A stretch of DNA of 64,000 nt from Flavisphingomonas formosensis (GCF_009755815.1 NZ_WRPK01000001.1:806001-870000), one strand, 5' to 3'. Shown: positions 53,834 to 62,608, counted from the first letter of the stretch. Notes: a model not told the origin generated them from the letters alone. A program made the numbers and translations.

Positions 53834-54769
53834 ATGGACGAGAAAGCCGCGGCACCGGCCGGGCAGCCCGCAAGGGACGAGGCGATGCCGCATCTCCACC
53901 GCGCTCACGGCCTCGTGCTGGCGCTTCCCTTCGACTGCCCGGAACTGGAGCCGGCCGATCCCGCGGACGTGCCCGATGTCATCGTGCGAGCGGGGTCGGT
54001 TCCCGCCGCGCTCGATGCGCCGGGCTTTTCGGATGCGATGCAGGATATGACCGCCGCGGCCTATCTGTATCGCAGCGCCGCCGTCGGCAGGTTCCTGGCC
54101 GAACGGGGCGAGCGCATCGTCTTCGCGCCCGTCGCCGGCTGCGACGAGGCCCTGCTTCGCCACATCCTGCTGCATCCCGTGCTCGCCGCGCTGTTGCGGC
54201 AGCGTGATCTGTTCGTGCTGCATGCCTCGGGGGTCGTCTCGCCTGGTGGTGTCGTGCTGCTTTGCGGAGAATCCGGCGCCGGCAAATCGACCACCGCCGC
54301 CGCCCTGGCTGATCGGGGCTGGCCGCTGCAGACCGATGACATCAGCGCGCTGCGCCTCGATGCAAGCGGCGGCATCGAGATCCCGGCCGGCGGGCGCCAT
54401 GTCGCGCTTTTCGAAGGGGCATCGCAGGCGTTGGGCCTCGACACGCAGGGCCTGAGGCAGAATGCGTGGCATCGCATGAAAATGGCCGTGCCCGCGCGCA
54501 TCGACGACGTGCGCTCGGCGCGGCGGTTGTGCCGGATCGTCCATCTCGAACGCGGCTCCGGGGCCGCCGTGCAGGTGGAGCGGGTGACGGGGCGGGCGAA
54601 GCTGCCGCTGCTCATGCACAGCGTCTACGGCCCCTATCTGGCCGAAACGGTGGCGGGGCGGGTGCTGCTCGTGTCGCGCGCACTGCAGGATATCGAGATG
54701 CTGCGCATCGTGCGCCCCGATGGCGATTGGACGATGGACGCGGTGCTGGCCGCGATCGGCGGCGATTGA
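53834..54769 (+). CDS. HPr-kinase-like protein kinase (HprK-related)
   Basis: A 311-aa protein with Walker A LLCGESGAGKSTTAAAL at about 148-164 and a following LQTDDISALRL that fits the catalytic/Walker B region of HprK-type kinases. Earlier residues include HILLHPVLAALLRQRDLFVLHASGVV, typical of HprK-related proteins. Similar kinases in lasso clusters (for example paeninodin's PadeK) phosphorylate the precursor. It is in line with the cyclase and B1 genes. Confidence 0.82.
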   Translation: MDEKAAAPAGQPARDEAMPHLHRAHGLVLALPFDCPELEPADPADVPDVIVRAGSVPAALDAPGFSDAMQDMTAAAYLYRSAAVGRFLAERGERIVFAPVAGCDEALLRHILLHPVLAALLRQRDLFVLHASGVVSPGGVVLLCGESGAGKSTTAAALADRGWPLQTDDISALRLDASGGIEIPAGGRHVALFEGASQALGLDTQGLRQNAWHRMKMAVPARIDDVRSARRLCRIVHLERGSGAAVQVERVTGRAKLPLLMHSVYGPYLAETVAGRVLLVSRALQDIEMLRIVRPDGDWTMDAVLAAIGGD

Positions 54770-54876
54770 TGCGCTGCGCCGATGACATCGATGCAGCGGG
54801 GGACCGATTCTCTCAGGCCGGCGCGGGGTCGGTCTGCTGCCATCCACGAGAAATTACAGACGGCGGGCTTTCGTGA
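54769..54876 (+). CDS. Possible 35-aa peptide coupled to the kinase stop
   Basis: An ATG overlapping the kinase stop (TGATG) opens 35 codons ending GGLS. The peptide contains two adjacent Cys and no leader-like motif. It may be a real coupled peptide, a remnant, or chance in the 136-bp kinase-pqqD gap. Confidence 0.25.
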   Translation: MRCADDIDAAGDRFSQAGAGSVCCHPREITDGGLS

Positions 54877-54905
54877 GCGGGGCAATCAACGGACGGGATG
54901 AGGAT

Positions 54906-55202
54906 ATGACAATTCGACAAGCAGCGATCGGTCCGGATACCATCGTGGTCCGCAACCCGGACATGCCGGCCACGTGCGTGGACGAGGAACTGGTGATCCT
55001 GAATGTGGAGACGGGCCGCTATGTAGGCCTCGACAGCATAGGCCGCCGCATCTGGGATGCAATCGAGATGCCGACGCGCGTCGGCGATCTGTGCACCTCC
55101 TTGGCCAGGGAGTTTCGCGGCGATGCGGCAGCGGTCGAGGAGGACACCACCGCTTTCCTCCACGAACTGGCCCGGGAAGCGCTGATCGGCATCCAGGCCT
55201 GA
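54906..55202 (+). CDS. PqqD-like RiPP recognition element protein (lasso B1)
   Basis: A 98-aa PqqD-fold protein with TCVDEELVILNVETGRYVGLDSIGRRIWDAIEMPTRVGDLCTSLAREF and a C-terminal helix (ATAFLHEL-like, here TTAFLHELAREALIGIQ). In lasso systems the B1 protein binds the leader (YxxPxL region) and presents it to the B2 protease and cyclase. GGATGAGGAT before ATG 54906 sets the start; GTG 54873 would add 11 residues. The B2 gene that usually follows is absent. Confidence 0.85.
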   Translation: MTIRQAAIGPDTIVVRNPDMPATCVDEELVILNVETGRYVGLDSIGRRIWDAIEMPTRVGDLCTSLAREFRGDAAAVEEDTTAFLHELAREALIGIQA

Positions 55203-55239
55203 GCATCACGGTCGACGGGCGCGCCTCCGGCTGGCGGCC

Positions 55240-56112
55240 TTATCCGAACAGCGCGAAATGATCCTCGGCGAAGCGGCGGACGCAGTCGATCCGGAAGCCG
55301 AGATCGTTCGGGTCGCCCGCGTAGAAATACCAGGGCATCACGATCAGGTCGGTCATTCCGGCATCCGCCAGGCGGCGCAGATCGTCGACCTTGGTCGAGC
55401 TCGGAAAGGCCTTGATTTCGAAGCCGTCGGCCTTGCGTTCGTTTGCGGCCAGATAGTCGCGGAGCGCGGCGACGATCGCCGGGAAATCGGCAAGCCCACT
55501 CTTGGCGTTTTCCCACCAGATATAGCCGTCGCCGAGCCGCGCGGCGCGTTGGAAGACAGCATCGACCAGCCCGCCGAAATAGATCGGGAAGGGATCCACC
55601 GCCGCCGGCGAGATTTCCATCGAAGGGATCGTATAATGCTCCCCTTCATGCTCGAATCGCCCGCCGCGCGAGATGCCGCGGATGATCTCCACCATTTCGG
55701 CCGATCGCGGCCCGCGGCTGCGCCAATCCTCCCCCAACACGTCGAAATCCTCTTTCCACGGGCTGAGGCCGACGCCCAGTCCGAAGCGGCCCTTGGTCAG
55801 GGCCGACGCCGAGGTTGCGGCCTTGGCGACCAGCAGCGGGTGGCGCACGGGAAGCTTGAGCACGTTGGTGTAGAAGGCGATCCGCTGCGTTACCGCTCCC
55901 ATTGCCGCCACCACCGCGAAGGGATCGAGGAAGGGCGTGTCGGATGGCCAGAAACGGTGTCCGTCGGCCGAATAGGGATAGGGCGAGGATTGGGTGAAGT
56001 AGAAGAGCCCGTCCGGCACGCTGACCGCGTTCCAGCCGCTGGCGTCGCCGGCCATTGCGAGCGGCAGATAATGATCGACCGGGCAGAAGCCCACACTCAG
56101 CGTAAATTTCAT
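55240..56112 (-). CDS. LLM class flavin-dependent oxidoreductase
   Basis: A 290-aa luciferase-like protein. Features are SVGFCPVDHYLPLAMAGDASGWNAVSVPDGLF, RIAFYTNVLKLPVRHPLLVAKAATSASALTKGRFGLGVGLSPWKEDFDVLG and PIYFGGLVDAVFQRAARLGDGYIWW. The cofactor may be F420 or FMN; sequence does not decide. It is convergent with the pqqD-like gene and divergent from a second LLM gene at 56316. Confidence 0.87.
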   Translation of the reverse strand: MKFTLSVGFCPVDHYLPLAMAGDASGWNAVSVPDGLFYFTQSSPYPYSADGHRFWPSDTPFLDPFAVVAAMGAVTQRIAFYTNVLKLPVRHPLLVAKAATSASALTKGRFGLGVGLSPWKEDFDVLGEDWRSRGPRSAEMVEIIRGISRGGRFEHEGEHYTIPSMEISPAAVDPFPIYFGGLVDAVFQRAARLGDGYIWWENAKSGLADFPAIVAALRDYLAANERKADGFEIKAFPSSTKVDDLRRLADAGMTDLIVMPWYFYAGDPNDLGFRIDCVRRFAEDHFALFG

Positions 56113-56315
56113 CGGCCCGCTCTCCCCGCCGGCTCCGGATGATCTCTCCGGATCGTGGTGGCCTTGTTATCGTCAAGCGGCTTCGGACAGAATTGGCCGT
56201 CTCGAATGCGGGCGGTGTTGTGGCCGCTTCGCCACGATTGTCTCGGATTATGGGTCGGGCATCCCGCCGGACGCAGCCATGATGGTCTTTTCCTACGTCC
56301 TTAACGAGCGATGCC

Positions 56316-57287
56316 ATGACGCTGCCCCCCATCCAGCTCCGTTTCGACATGCGCTGCCCCGATTGGGGCGCGCCGCGGGAGGCACTGTACGCAGCGGCGA
56401 TCGAGATGGCGGCCTATGGCGATGCGCACGGCTTCACCGCCGTTTCGCTGGCGGAGCATCATGGCGTCGAGGATGGCTATTGCCCGTCCTCGATCACGCT
56501 GGCCGCCGCGATCGCCGCGCGCACGCAGCGGATCCGGCTGAACCTGTCGGCCATCGTCGTGCCGCTGCACGATCCGTTGCGCCTCGCCGAGGAACTGGCG
56601 GTGCTCGACATCATTTCGAAGGGGCGCACGGCGCTGGTCGCGGTTGGCGGTTATGTGCCGGCCGAATTCGACATGTTCGACCGCGATTTCGCGACGCGCG
56701 GCCGGGCGGTAGAGGAGTGTATCCAGGCCTTGCGCGCCGCCTGGACGGGCGAGCCCTTCGACTTTCGCGGGCGCACGGTGCGCGTGACGCCGCGGCCCGC
56801 CAGTCCGCATCTGCCCATCTATATGGGCGGTGCGAAGCCGGTGGCGGCGAAGCGAGCCGGGCGGCTTGCGGACGGCTTCATCACCCACGATCCGGCGTTG
56901 CACCGCATCTATGTGGAGGAGGCGCGGCGGCTCGGCCGCTCCTGGGAACCGATGGGCCCGACCGGACCGGCCGCGGTCTTCGTCACCGAGGATCCCGAGG
57001 CGACCTGGGATCGGATCGGCCGCCACGCGCTGCACGAGACCGAGAGCTACGGAAAATGGCAGAATGCGCAGCAGGTGACGGGCGCTTATTCCTATGCGGC
57101 CACGCTGGAGGCGGTGAAGGCGACGGGCACCTATTCGGTCGTGACGCCGGACGAATGTATGGCGATGTTGCGCGCCGACGTCTCCGTCATGTTCCATCCG
57201 CTCGTCGCGGGGCTCGATCCCGCGGTCGGCTGGGAAAGCCTGCGGCTGTTCGTCGAAAAGGTGCTGCCGCACGTGGCAGCGGGATGA
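56316..57287 (+). CDS. LLM class flavin-dependent oxidoreductase
   Basis: A 323-aa luciferase-like protein, only distantly similar to its neighbour. Features are YAAAIEMAAYGDAHGFTAVSLAEHHG, SITLAAAIAARTQRIRLNLSAIVVPLHDPLRLAEELAVLDIISKGRTALVAVGGY and PHLPIYMGGAKPVAAKRAGRLADGFITH. It is divergent from the 55240 gene across about 200 bp. The substrate is unknown. Confidence 0.87.
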   Translation: MTLPPIQLRFDMRCPDWGAPREALYAAAIEMAAYGDAHGFTAVSLAEHHGVEDGYCPSSITLAAAIAARTQRIRLNLSAIVVPLHDPLRLAEELAVLDIISKGRTALVAVGGYVPAEFDMFDRDFATRGRAVEECIQALRAAWTGEPFDFRGRTVRVTPRPASPHLPIYMGGAKPVAAKRAGRLADGFITHDPALHRIYVEEARRLGRSWEPMGPTGPAAVFVTEDPEATWDRIGRHALHETESYGKWQNAQQVTGAYSYAATLEAVKATGTYSVVTPDECMAMLRADVSVMFHPLVAGLDPAVGWESLRLFVEKVLPHVAAG

Positions 57288-57364
57288 CGTGAACTCGCCT
57301 TCGCTCCGGCTTCTTTATCGCGATTTCCGAGCCGGTGGGTGAATCCGCCTGCTTCGAAATCGTT

Positions 57365-57838
57365 CTAGCCCCGCGCGGCCGTCCGCATCAGCCGTACGAT
57401 CTGCTCGTCCAGTGCGGAGAGAAAGCGCGACCGGTCCGCCTTGCTGAAGGCGGGCGGGCCGCCGATGATGTCGCCGCCGGCACGCAGATCGGCCATGATC
57501 GCGCGGGTTGCGATCGCGCTGCCGATCATGTTGGTCGTGAAGGGCCTGCCGTTCGGGGCCAGCACCGCGGCGCCTGCCTTCAGGCAGCGATCCGCCAGCA
57601 ATATGTCCGCCGTGACTACGATGGTGCGTGGGCCGGCGGCCGCCGCGATCCAGTCGTCAGCCGCATCGAACGCGTCGCTCACCACGATCCGCTCGATCTG
57701 CGGATGGGCCGGGACGCGCAAATGGCTGTTGCTGACGATGGCGACGCCGGTGCCGTGCCGGAAGGCGACCTTGTAGATCTCTTCCTTCACGGGGCAGGCA
57801 TCGGCATCCACCAGGATCCGGATGCCCGCGCCCGTCAC
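57365..57838 (-). CDS. YaiI/YqxD family (UPF0178) protein
   Basis: A 157-aa PIN-like-fold protein with the family signature ILVDADACPVKEEIYKVA, NSHLRVP, and VTADILLADRCLKAGAAVLAPNGRPFT. Function is not established, possibly RNA-related. GTG start overlaps the stop of the upstream helicase gene (GTGA). Confidence 0.92.
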   Translation of the reverse strand: MTGAGIRILVDADACPVKEEIYKVAFRHGTGVAIVSNSHLRVPAHPQIERIVVSDAFDAADDWIAAAAGPRTIVVTADILLADRCLKAGAAVLAPNGRPFTTNMIGSAIATRAIMADLRAGGDIIGGPPAFSKADRSRFLSALDEQIVRLMRTAARG

Positions 57839-59616
57839 CCGCGCGGGCCCTTGCCGAGCGGGCGGGGACGATGGCCGCGCGGGCCGGCCTTGGGCGGCTT
57901 GCCGCGATGCGGGCGCGCCTCGTGGCGCGGTGGCGCATCATGGCCGCGCTCGCGATCGCCTGAGTCGTTGGAGCGGCGCGCATTGGCGCGCGTGGTCTCG
58001 CCCGGCGCTTCGGAAGGCTCGATGCGGATGCCGCTCTCGTCTTCTGCGCCTTCGCGCGCGGTGCGCTGCAGGGCCGAACGGAATTTCGCCCCGATCGCAC
58101 GCGGCACCTGAAAGAAGGTCTCGCTTGCGCCGATGCGGATCGCGCCGATCTCGTTGCGGGTGATGTGCCCGCGGCGGCATAGCAGCGGCAGGATCCAGCG
58201 CGGATCGGCATTGTGGCGGCGGCCGATGTCCATGCGGAACCAGACGACGTCATCGAAGCCGGCGCGATGATGGGCATTGGCCTGGCGCGCGTCGCCGTCC
58301 CGCGCGGAAAGGTCGATCAGCTCCTCGGGATCGGGCAGTGCCTTGCGATGCGCGCGCACGAGCGCGAGGGCGATCTCGGCCGCGTCCTTCTGCTCCAGCA
58401 ACCGCTCGGCGAGCTGCCGCTCGTCCTCGTCCGCCTCGATCGGCTCCATCAGCGTAGCGATCAGCCGTTCCTGGTCCCGCGCGCGAATCAGTTCGGGGGT
58501 CGGTACGTCCACCCATTCTGCGGCGATGCGCGCGCCGCGCAGCATCGATTCCACGCGCCGGCGGCGGGGATAGGGCACGATCAGCACAGCGACGCCCTTG
58601 CGTCCGGCGCGACCGGTACGGCCCGAGCGATGCTGCAGCACCTCGGCATCGCGCGGGATCTCGACATGGATGACGAGGCTCAGCGTCGCCACGTCGATGC
58701 CGCGCGCGGCGACGTCGGTGGCCACGCACACGCGGGCGCGCCCGTCGCGCAGCGCCTGCAGCGCATGGTTGCGCTCATTCTGGCTGTGCTCGCCTGACAG
58801 CGCCACCGCCGCGAAGCCGCGTTCCACCAGCGCCGCGTGAAGATGACGAACATTGTCGCGCGTCGCGCAGAACAGCATCGCCGTCTCCGCCTCGTGGAAG
58901 CGCAAGAGGTTGATCACCGCATTTTCGATGTCGGCGGGCGAGACGGTGACGGCCTGATAGGAGATGTCGCCATGGCCGCGATGATCGTCGACCATCGAGA
59001 TGCGCAGCGCGTCGCGCTGGTAGCGGCGGGCGAGCGCCATGATCGGCTTCGGCATGGTGGCGGAGAAGAGCAGGGTGCGCCGTCCCTCCGCCGTCGCGTC
59101 GAGAATCTCCTCGAGATCGTCGCGAAAGCCCATGTCGAGCATCTCGTCCGCCTCGTCGAGCACGACGAAGGCGATGGACGAGAGATCGAGGGCGCCGCGT
59201 TCGAGATGATCGCGCAGGCGACCCGGCGTGCCGACCACGATATGCGCGCCCTGTGCGAGCGTACGCCGCTCCCGGGAGGGATCCATGCCGCCGACGCAAG
59301 TAGCGATGCGCGCACCCGCCTTCGCGTAGAGCCAGCCCAGTTCCCGGCTCACCTGCAGCGCCAGCTCACGCGTCGGCGCGATCACCAGTGCCAGCGGCGC
59401 GCCGGCGGAGGGCAAGGGGGCGCCCTCCGCCAACAGATCCTGCGCCATGGCGAGCCCGAAGGCGACGGTCTTGCCCGAACCGGTCTGTGCCGAGACGATG
59501 AGGTCGCGGCCGCGTGCGGCCGGTTCGGCGACGGCCACCTGGACGGGTGTCAGCTCGGCATAGCCGCGTTCGGCCAGCGCTTCGGAAATCGGCGAGGGGA
59601 GATCGGGAAAGGTCAT
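57835..59616 (-). CDS. DEAD-box ATP-dependent RNA helicase
   Basis: A 593-aa helicase. Motifs in order are Q motif region YAELTPVQVAV, I AQTGSGKT, Ia PTRELALQ, II VLDEADEMLDMGF, III SAT (FSATMP), [29 protein letters not shown]-terminal DbpA-like RNA-binding domain follows, then a basic Arg/Gly/Pro tail. This is the DeaD/CsdA-like architecture for ribosome assembly or cold adaptation. ATG 59616 gives the usual N-terminus. Confidence 0.93.
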   Translation of the reverse strand: MTFPDLPSPISEALAERGYAELTPVQVAVAEPAARGRDLIVSAQTGSGKTVAFGLAMAQDLLAEGAPLPSAGAPLALVIAPTRELALQVSRELGWLYAKAGARIATCVGGMDPSRERRTLAQGAHIVVGTPGRLRDHLERGALDLSSIAFVVLDEADEMLDMGFRDDLEEILDATAEGRRTLLFSATMPKPIMALARRYQRDALRISMVDDHRGHGDISYQAVTVSPADIENAVINLLRFHEAETAMLFCATRDNVRHLHAALVERGFAAVALSGEHSQNERNHALQALRDGRARVCVATDVAARGIDVATLSLVIHVEIPRDAEVLQHRSGRTGRAGRKGVAVLIVPYPRRRRVESMLRGARIAAEWVDVPTPELIRARDQERLIATLMEPIEADEDERQLAERLLEQKDAAEIALALVRAHRKALPDPEELIDLSARDGDARQANAHHRAGFDDVVWFRMDIGRRHNADPRWILPLLCRRGHITRNEIGAIRIGASETFFQVPRAIGAKFRSALQRTAREGAEDESGIRIEPSEAPGETTRANARRSNDSGDRERGHDAPPRHEARPHRGKPPKAGPRGHRPRPLGKGPRG

Positions 59617-59974
59617 CAGGCTCGATATGGCTATGCTGGCGTACCAGTGGGGTTTCAGGGCGTCTGCCGGTCCGATGACTCGGCCCGGGTCGCGTCCCGC
59701 GGCAAGTGTCGGTTCGCGCCCCCTAGCGGTTTCGGCCGCGTGCCGCCACCTCAATCGCCGCCGGTCGGGCGGCCGTGTGCCCGCGGCGGCTGATTTGCAG
59801 GTCCGGCGCTCGACCTCGAAACGATTTCGATTGGCGCGCGGCGCCGGTCGGTGCGCAAAGGTCAACGGTGTTCGCGTTTGCGAAATTTGTCTGGATTTTG
59901 GCGCCGAAGGGCGTTGGCATCCCCGGCCGGCACCCTATTCTGCTCTTCACGGGCAATATTGGAGCCTATGGTTG
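59617..59974. other. Intergenic region without a supported gene
   Basis: About 360 bp upstream of the helicase start. Several overlapping short frames occur but none has protein-like composition. A long leader could lie here, as is common for cold-induced helicases, but no defined motif is seen. Confidence 0.4.
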
Positions 59975-60196
59975 ATGGATCAGCGAAGCCTGTCTCCGGC
60001 CCACGGAACTGCGGACGCGCAACATGCCAAATTCGCGATCGAATTTGGCAATCGTGCCAGCGTGGTTGGCGAGGTGAGGATCACGAGCGCCGGCATCCTC
60101 GCTATAGGTGCGCTGATGTCGTCGATCCTGCTCTCGACTGCAGTGATCGTCCGGGCCGCCCGTCAACCGCGCAAGGCGCATGGGAAAATCATCTGA
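59975..60196 (+). CDS. Small single-span membrane protein (73 aa)
   Basis: ATG 59975 with GGAG ten bases upstream. The product has a soluble N-terminus (AKFAIEFGNRASVVGEVR) and one hydrophobic helix (AGILAIGALMSSILLSTAVIV) followed by basic residues (RAARQPRKAHGK), consistent with an inner-membrane protein whose C-terminus faces the cytoplasm. No family is recognised. Confidence 0.5.
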   Translation: MDQRSLSPAHGTADAQHAKFAIEFGNRASVVGEVRITSAGILAIGALMSSILLSTAVIVRAARQPRKAHGKII

Positions 60197-60508
60197 CCGG
60201 CTGACTCCTGGTTTGGACGCGGCCCGCGGGCTGATCGCCGATCACCCCGACGTCTTGCCGTCACTGATGTTCGAGCATGATCGTGCCGGGGACATCTGCA
60301 CGGCTGCACCAGGAAATTGGCACTCGCTCTGGCAACGTAGTGCTCGGTTTTCGGAAACAAATGGTTCCGATTGTCCTATCTCGACCGAATTGAGCCGGCG
60401 GGTCGGGGGTTCGAGCCCCGCCATCCGGGCCTGACACTCCGTCGAGCCCCGCGCGCCGGTGACGCGCGGAGCCCTGCCGGATTGCCAGGAGTGCGGGTCG
60501 TCGCTGGA
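60197..60508. other. Non-coding stretch with a tRNA-3'-end-like fragment
   Basis: At 60401-60430 the plus strand reads like a T-arm (GGGGGTTCGAGCCCCGC, near-perfect stem, TTCGAGC loop) followed by CATCCGGGCC. No matching 5' half (CCGGATG) or anticodon arm lies upstream, so it is not a functional tRNA. It could be a remnant of integration into a tRNA gene. No gene is seen elsewhere in this stretch. Confidence 0.3.
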
Positions 60509-60823
60509 TCAGCAGCCGTTGCGGCGGTTCTGCGCGGCGTCGTGCTTCTTGTCGAGATGCTTGCCGAGCAGAGCGCCGCCTGCGACGCCGGCCACAGTGC
60601 CGATCACGCCGCCGCCCAGAGCATTGCCCACGACGCCGCCGCCCACGCCGCCGAGGATGGCGCCGGTGGTGCCGCTGCTGCGCTTGCAACGATAATGATA
60701 GTGGCGATGATGCTTGCCATAATAGCTATGGTTGTCGCGGTCTCGGGCGATGGCCGTTCCCGGCATCGCCGCGGAAACCGACATGATCGCCGCCATGGCG
60801 ACCGCAGTAAGCTTCATCTTCAT
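60509..60823 (-). CDS. Glycine-zipper exported protein
   Basis: A 104-aa protein with a signal peptide (MKMKLTAVAMAAIMSVSAA). A His/Tyr-rich stretch (YYGKHHRHYHYRCK) is followed by a glycine-zipper two-helix segment (GAILGGVGGGVVGNALGGG VIGTVAGVAGGALLG). GGAGGAG precedes the ATG. Such proteins insert in or associate with the outer membrane. The function is unknown. Confidence 0.85.
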   Translation of the reverse strand: MKMKLTAVAMAAIMSVSAAMPGTAIARDRDNHSYYGKHHRHYHYRCKRSSGTTGAILGGVGGGVVGNALGGGVIGTVAGVAGGALLGKHLDKKHDAAQNRRNGC

Positions 60824-61011
60824 CGGAAAAACTCCTCCGTTACGAACCCGTCTTGTTAGTCATAACAACTTTGGCAGCGTAACGTTTCAAGCTGAACTTG
60901 CGATGACGCGGCTTTGGTTGGATGGACCTATTTCTCCACTCTTTGCTAACGGTCTTGTGACAGGTTCGAGCGAAGTCGCCACGTACGGCAGCGCTGGAGC
61001 ATAGGGGCACC

Positions 61012-62505
61012 ATGGAGATGGGGCGCTCATTGAGGCTAGAGAGGGTGGCGCTGCCATTGCCGCCCCTTTTCCTCCTTGCGCACGGCGCGGCGCTCTTTTT
61101 TGCCGGCACCCACGCGAAGGTCGTATCGCTCGTCTTCCTCGCGGCTGCTCCGCTGCTGGCCGGGCTGGTCTGCGCGTGGCGGGGGTGGCGCGATCGCCGC
61201 ATGGAGGGCTGGGCCGCGCTTGCTTTGGCGATGCTGCTCTGGTCCCTCGCGATGGTCGCCAACATCATCGGCACGCTGCTGGCCGCGGCCAGCAGCGTCG
61301 GCGCGGCGACGATGCTGCTCTTCGTGCTCTATGGCGTGCCGCTGCTCTTCTCGGTCGCCAGTCCGGAGGGCGAAGCGCGCCTCGTGCGGCTCGTCGACGC
61401 CGTGCTTGCGGCGGCGCTCGGCTATCTCTTCTTCGTTTACACCTTCGCTTTCGCCACCATCGCCGACGCAAGCGACGAGGGTGTGCTCAGCCTGCGCCTG
61501 ATGTTCGATATCGAAAACGCGTTCATCCTGCTGTTCGCGCTGGCTCGCTGGCATGCGAGCCCGGATGCGGAAAGCCGCCGCTTCTTCGCGACGCTCGTGC
61601 TCTATGGCGCACCCTATATGGCGACCGCATTCTACATCAATCATTACCAGATGGAGGTCGATTACGGGGGGACGATGGATCTCCTGATCGATCTGCCCTT
61701 CCTCCTGCTCGCGGCGATCGTGTTGCGCGGCGTCCCGGCGGCGGCGCAGGCGCCAGCCGTGCCGCAGCGGCTCGAGCGGGCGGTGCGCGCGGGCAGTCCG
61801 TTGATGCTTCCCGCCATGCTGATGATGGTGTCGAGCCTGCTGGTCTTCCAGCATCCCGCGCTTGCCATCATCGGCTTCATCGCCGCGACGCTGGGCTATG
61901 GCGTGCGCAACGTGCTCGTCCAGATGCGAAGCTTCGACGAACAGGACAAGCTTGCCCATCTCTCGTTGGTCGATGCGCTGACCGGCCTGCCCAATCGCCG
62001 CCGTTTCGACGAACGGCTCACCGATGAATGGGCGCGCGTAGCGGACGGCGGACCGGGCCTCGCGCTGCTGATGATCGACATCGATCATTTCAAGCTGCTC
62101 AACGACGGGCTTGGCCATCCGATGGGCGACGCGCGGCTGCGCGCGGTAGCGGCTGCGCTACGCGGCAGCCTCCGGCGCGGTGGGGATCTCGTCGCACGTT
62201 ATGGCGGGGAGGAGTTTGCCGCGATCCTGCCGGCGACGAGCCTGGCCGACGCGGCAGCGATGGCCGAGGCGATGCGCGCCGCGGTGGAACGGCTCGCACT
62301 CTCCACGCCCGCGCCGGCGGGTGTCGTGACCATCAGCATCGGTGTCGGCCATGGCAATCCGGCCCAAGGAATGACGGCGGAAACTCTCGTGACCCTGGCA
62401 GATGCGGCACTCTACGATGCCAAGCAACGGGGCCGGAATCAGGTTGCCGTGCGCCGCACGCCACTCCCTCCGCCGCAGCTTCGGGTGGCTGCTACCCCGC
62501 AATAG
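61012..62505 (+). CDS. Membrane diguanylate cyclase (GGDEF)
   Basis: A 497-aa protein. Residues 1-300 contain about eight hydrophobic helices (for example LPPLFLLAHGAALFFAG, AALALAMLLWSLAMVANIIG), an MHYT/7TM-like sensor of unknown ligand. The GGDEF domain (about 320-480) has DALTGLPNRRRFDERL, LLMIDIDHFKLLND and an active-site GGEEF (ARYGGEEFAAIL). An RGGD I-site lies five residues before it, so product inhibition by c-di-GMP is expected. It makes c-di-GMP from GTP. Confidence 0.93.
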   Translation: MEMGRSLRLERVALPLPPLFLLAHGAALFFAGTHAKVVSLVFLAAAPLLAGLVCAWRGWRDRRMEGWAALALAMLLWSLAMVANIIGTLLAAASSVGAATMLLFVLYGVPLLFSVASPEGEARLVRLVDAVLAAALGYLFFVYTFAFATIADASDEGVLSLRLMFDIENAFILLFALARWHASPDAESRRFFATLVLYGAPYMATAFYINHYQMEVDYGGTMDLLIDLPFLLLAAIVLRGVPAAAQAPAVPQRLERAVRAGSPLMLPAMLMMVSSLLVFQHPALAIIGFIAATLGYGVRNVLVQMRSFDEQDKLAHLSLVDALTGLPNRRRFDERLTDEWARVADGGPGLALLMIDIDHFKLLNDGLGHPMGDARLRAVAAALRGSLRRGGDLVARYGGEEFAAILPATSLADAAAMAEAMRAAVERLALSTPAPAGVVTISIGVGHGNPAQGMTAETLVTLADAALYDAKQRGRNQVAVRRTPLPPPQLRVAATPQ

Positions 62506-62608
62506 CGGATCCCGGCCGGAACGGATCAATCGAGGCTTGTGTTGCCGCCCCCGATGCACGCAGGCCGGCGGATACCGGCCGACTCGCCGGCGAAGCGGGG
62601 GCTTGACC

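Noticed and set aside
62402-62608. Upstream extension of the exported protein at 62609
   Set aside because: It lies inside the GGDEF gene and lacks protein-like sequence; a signal peptide begins exactly at ATG 62609.
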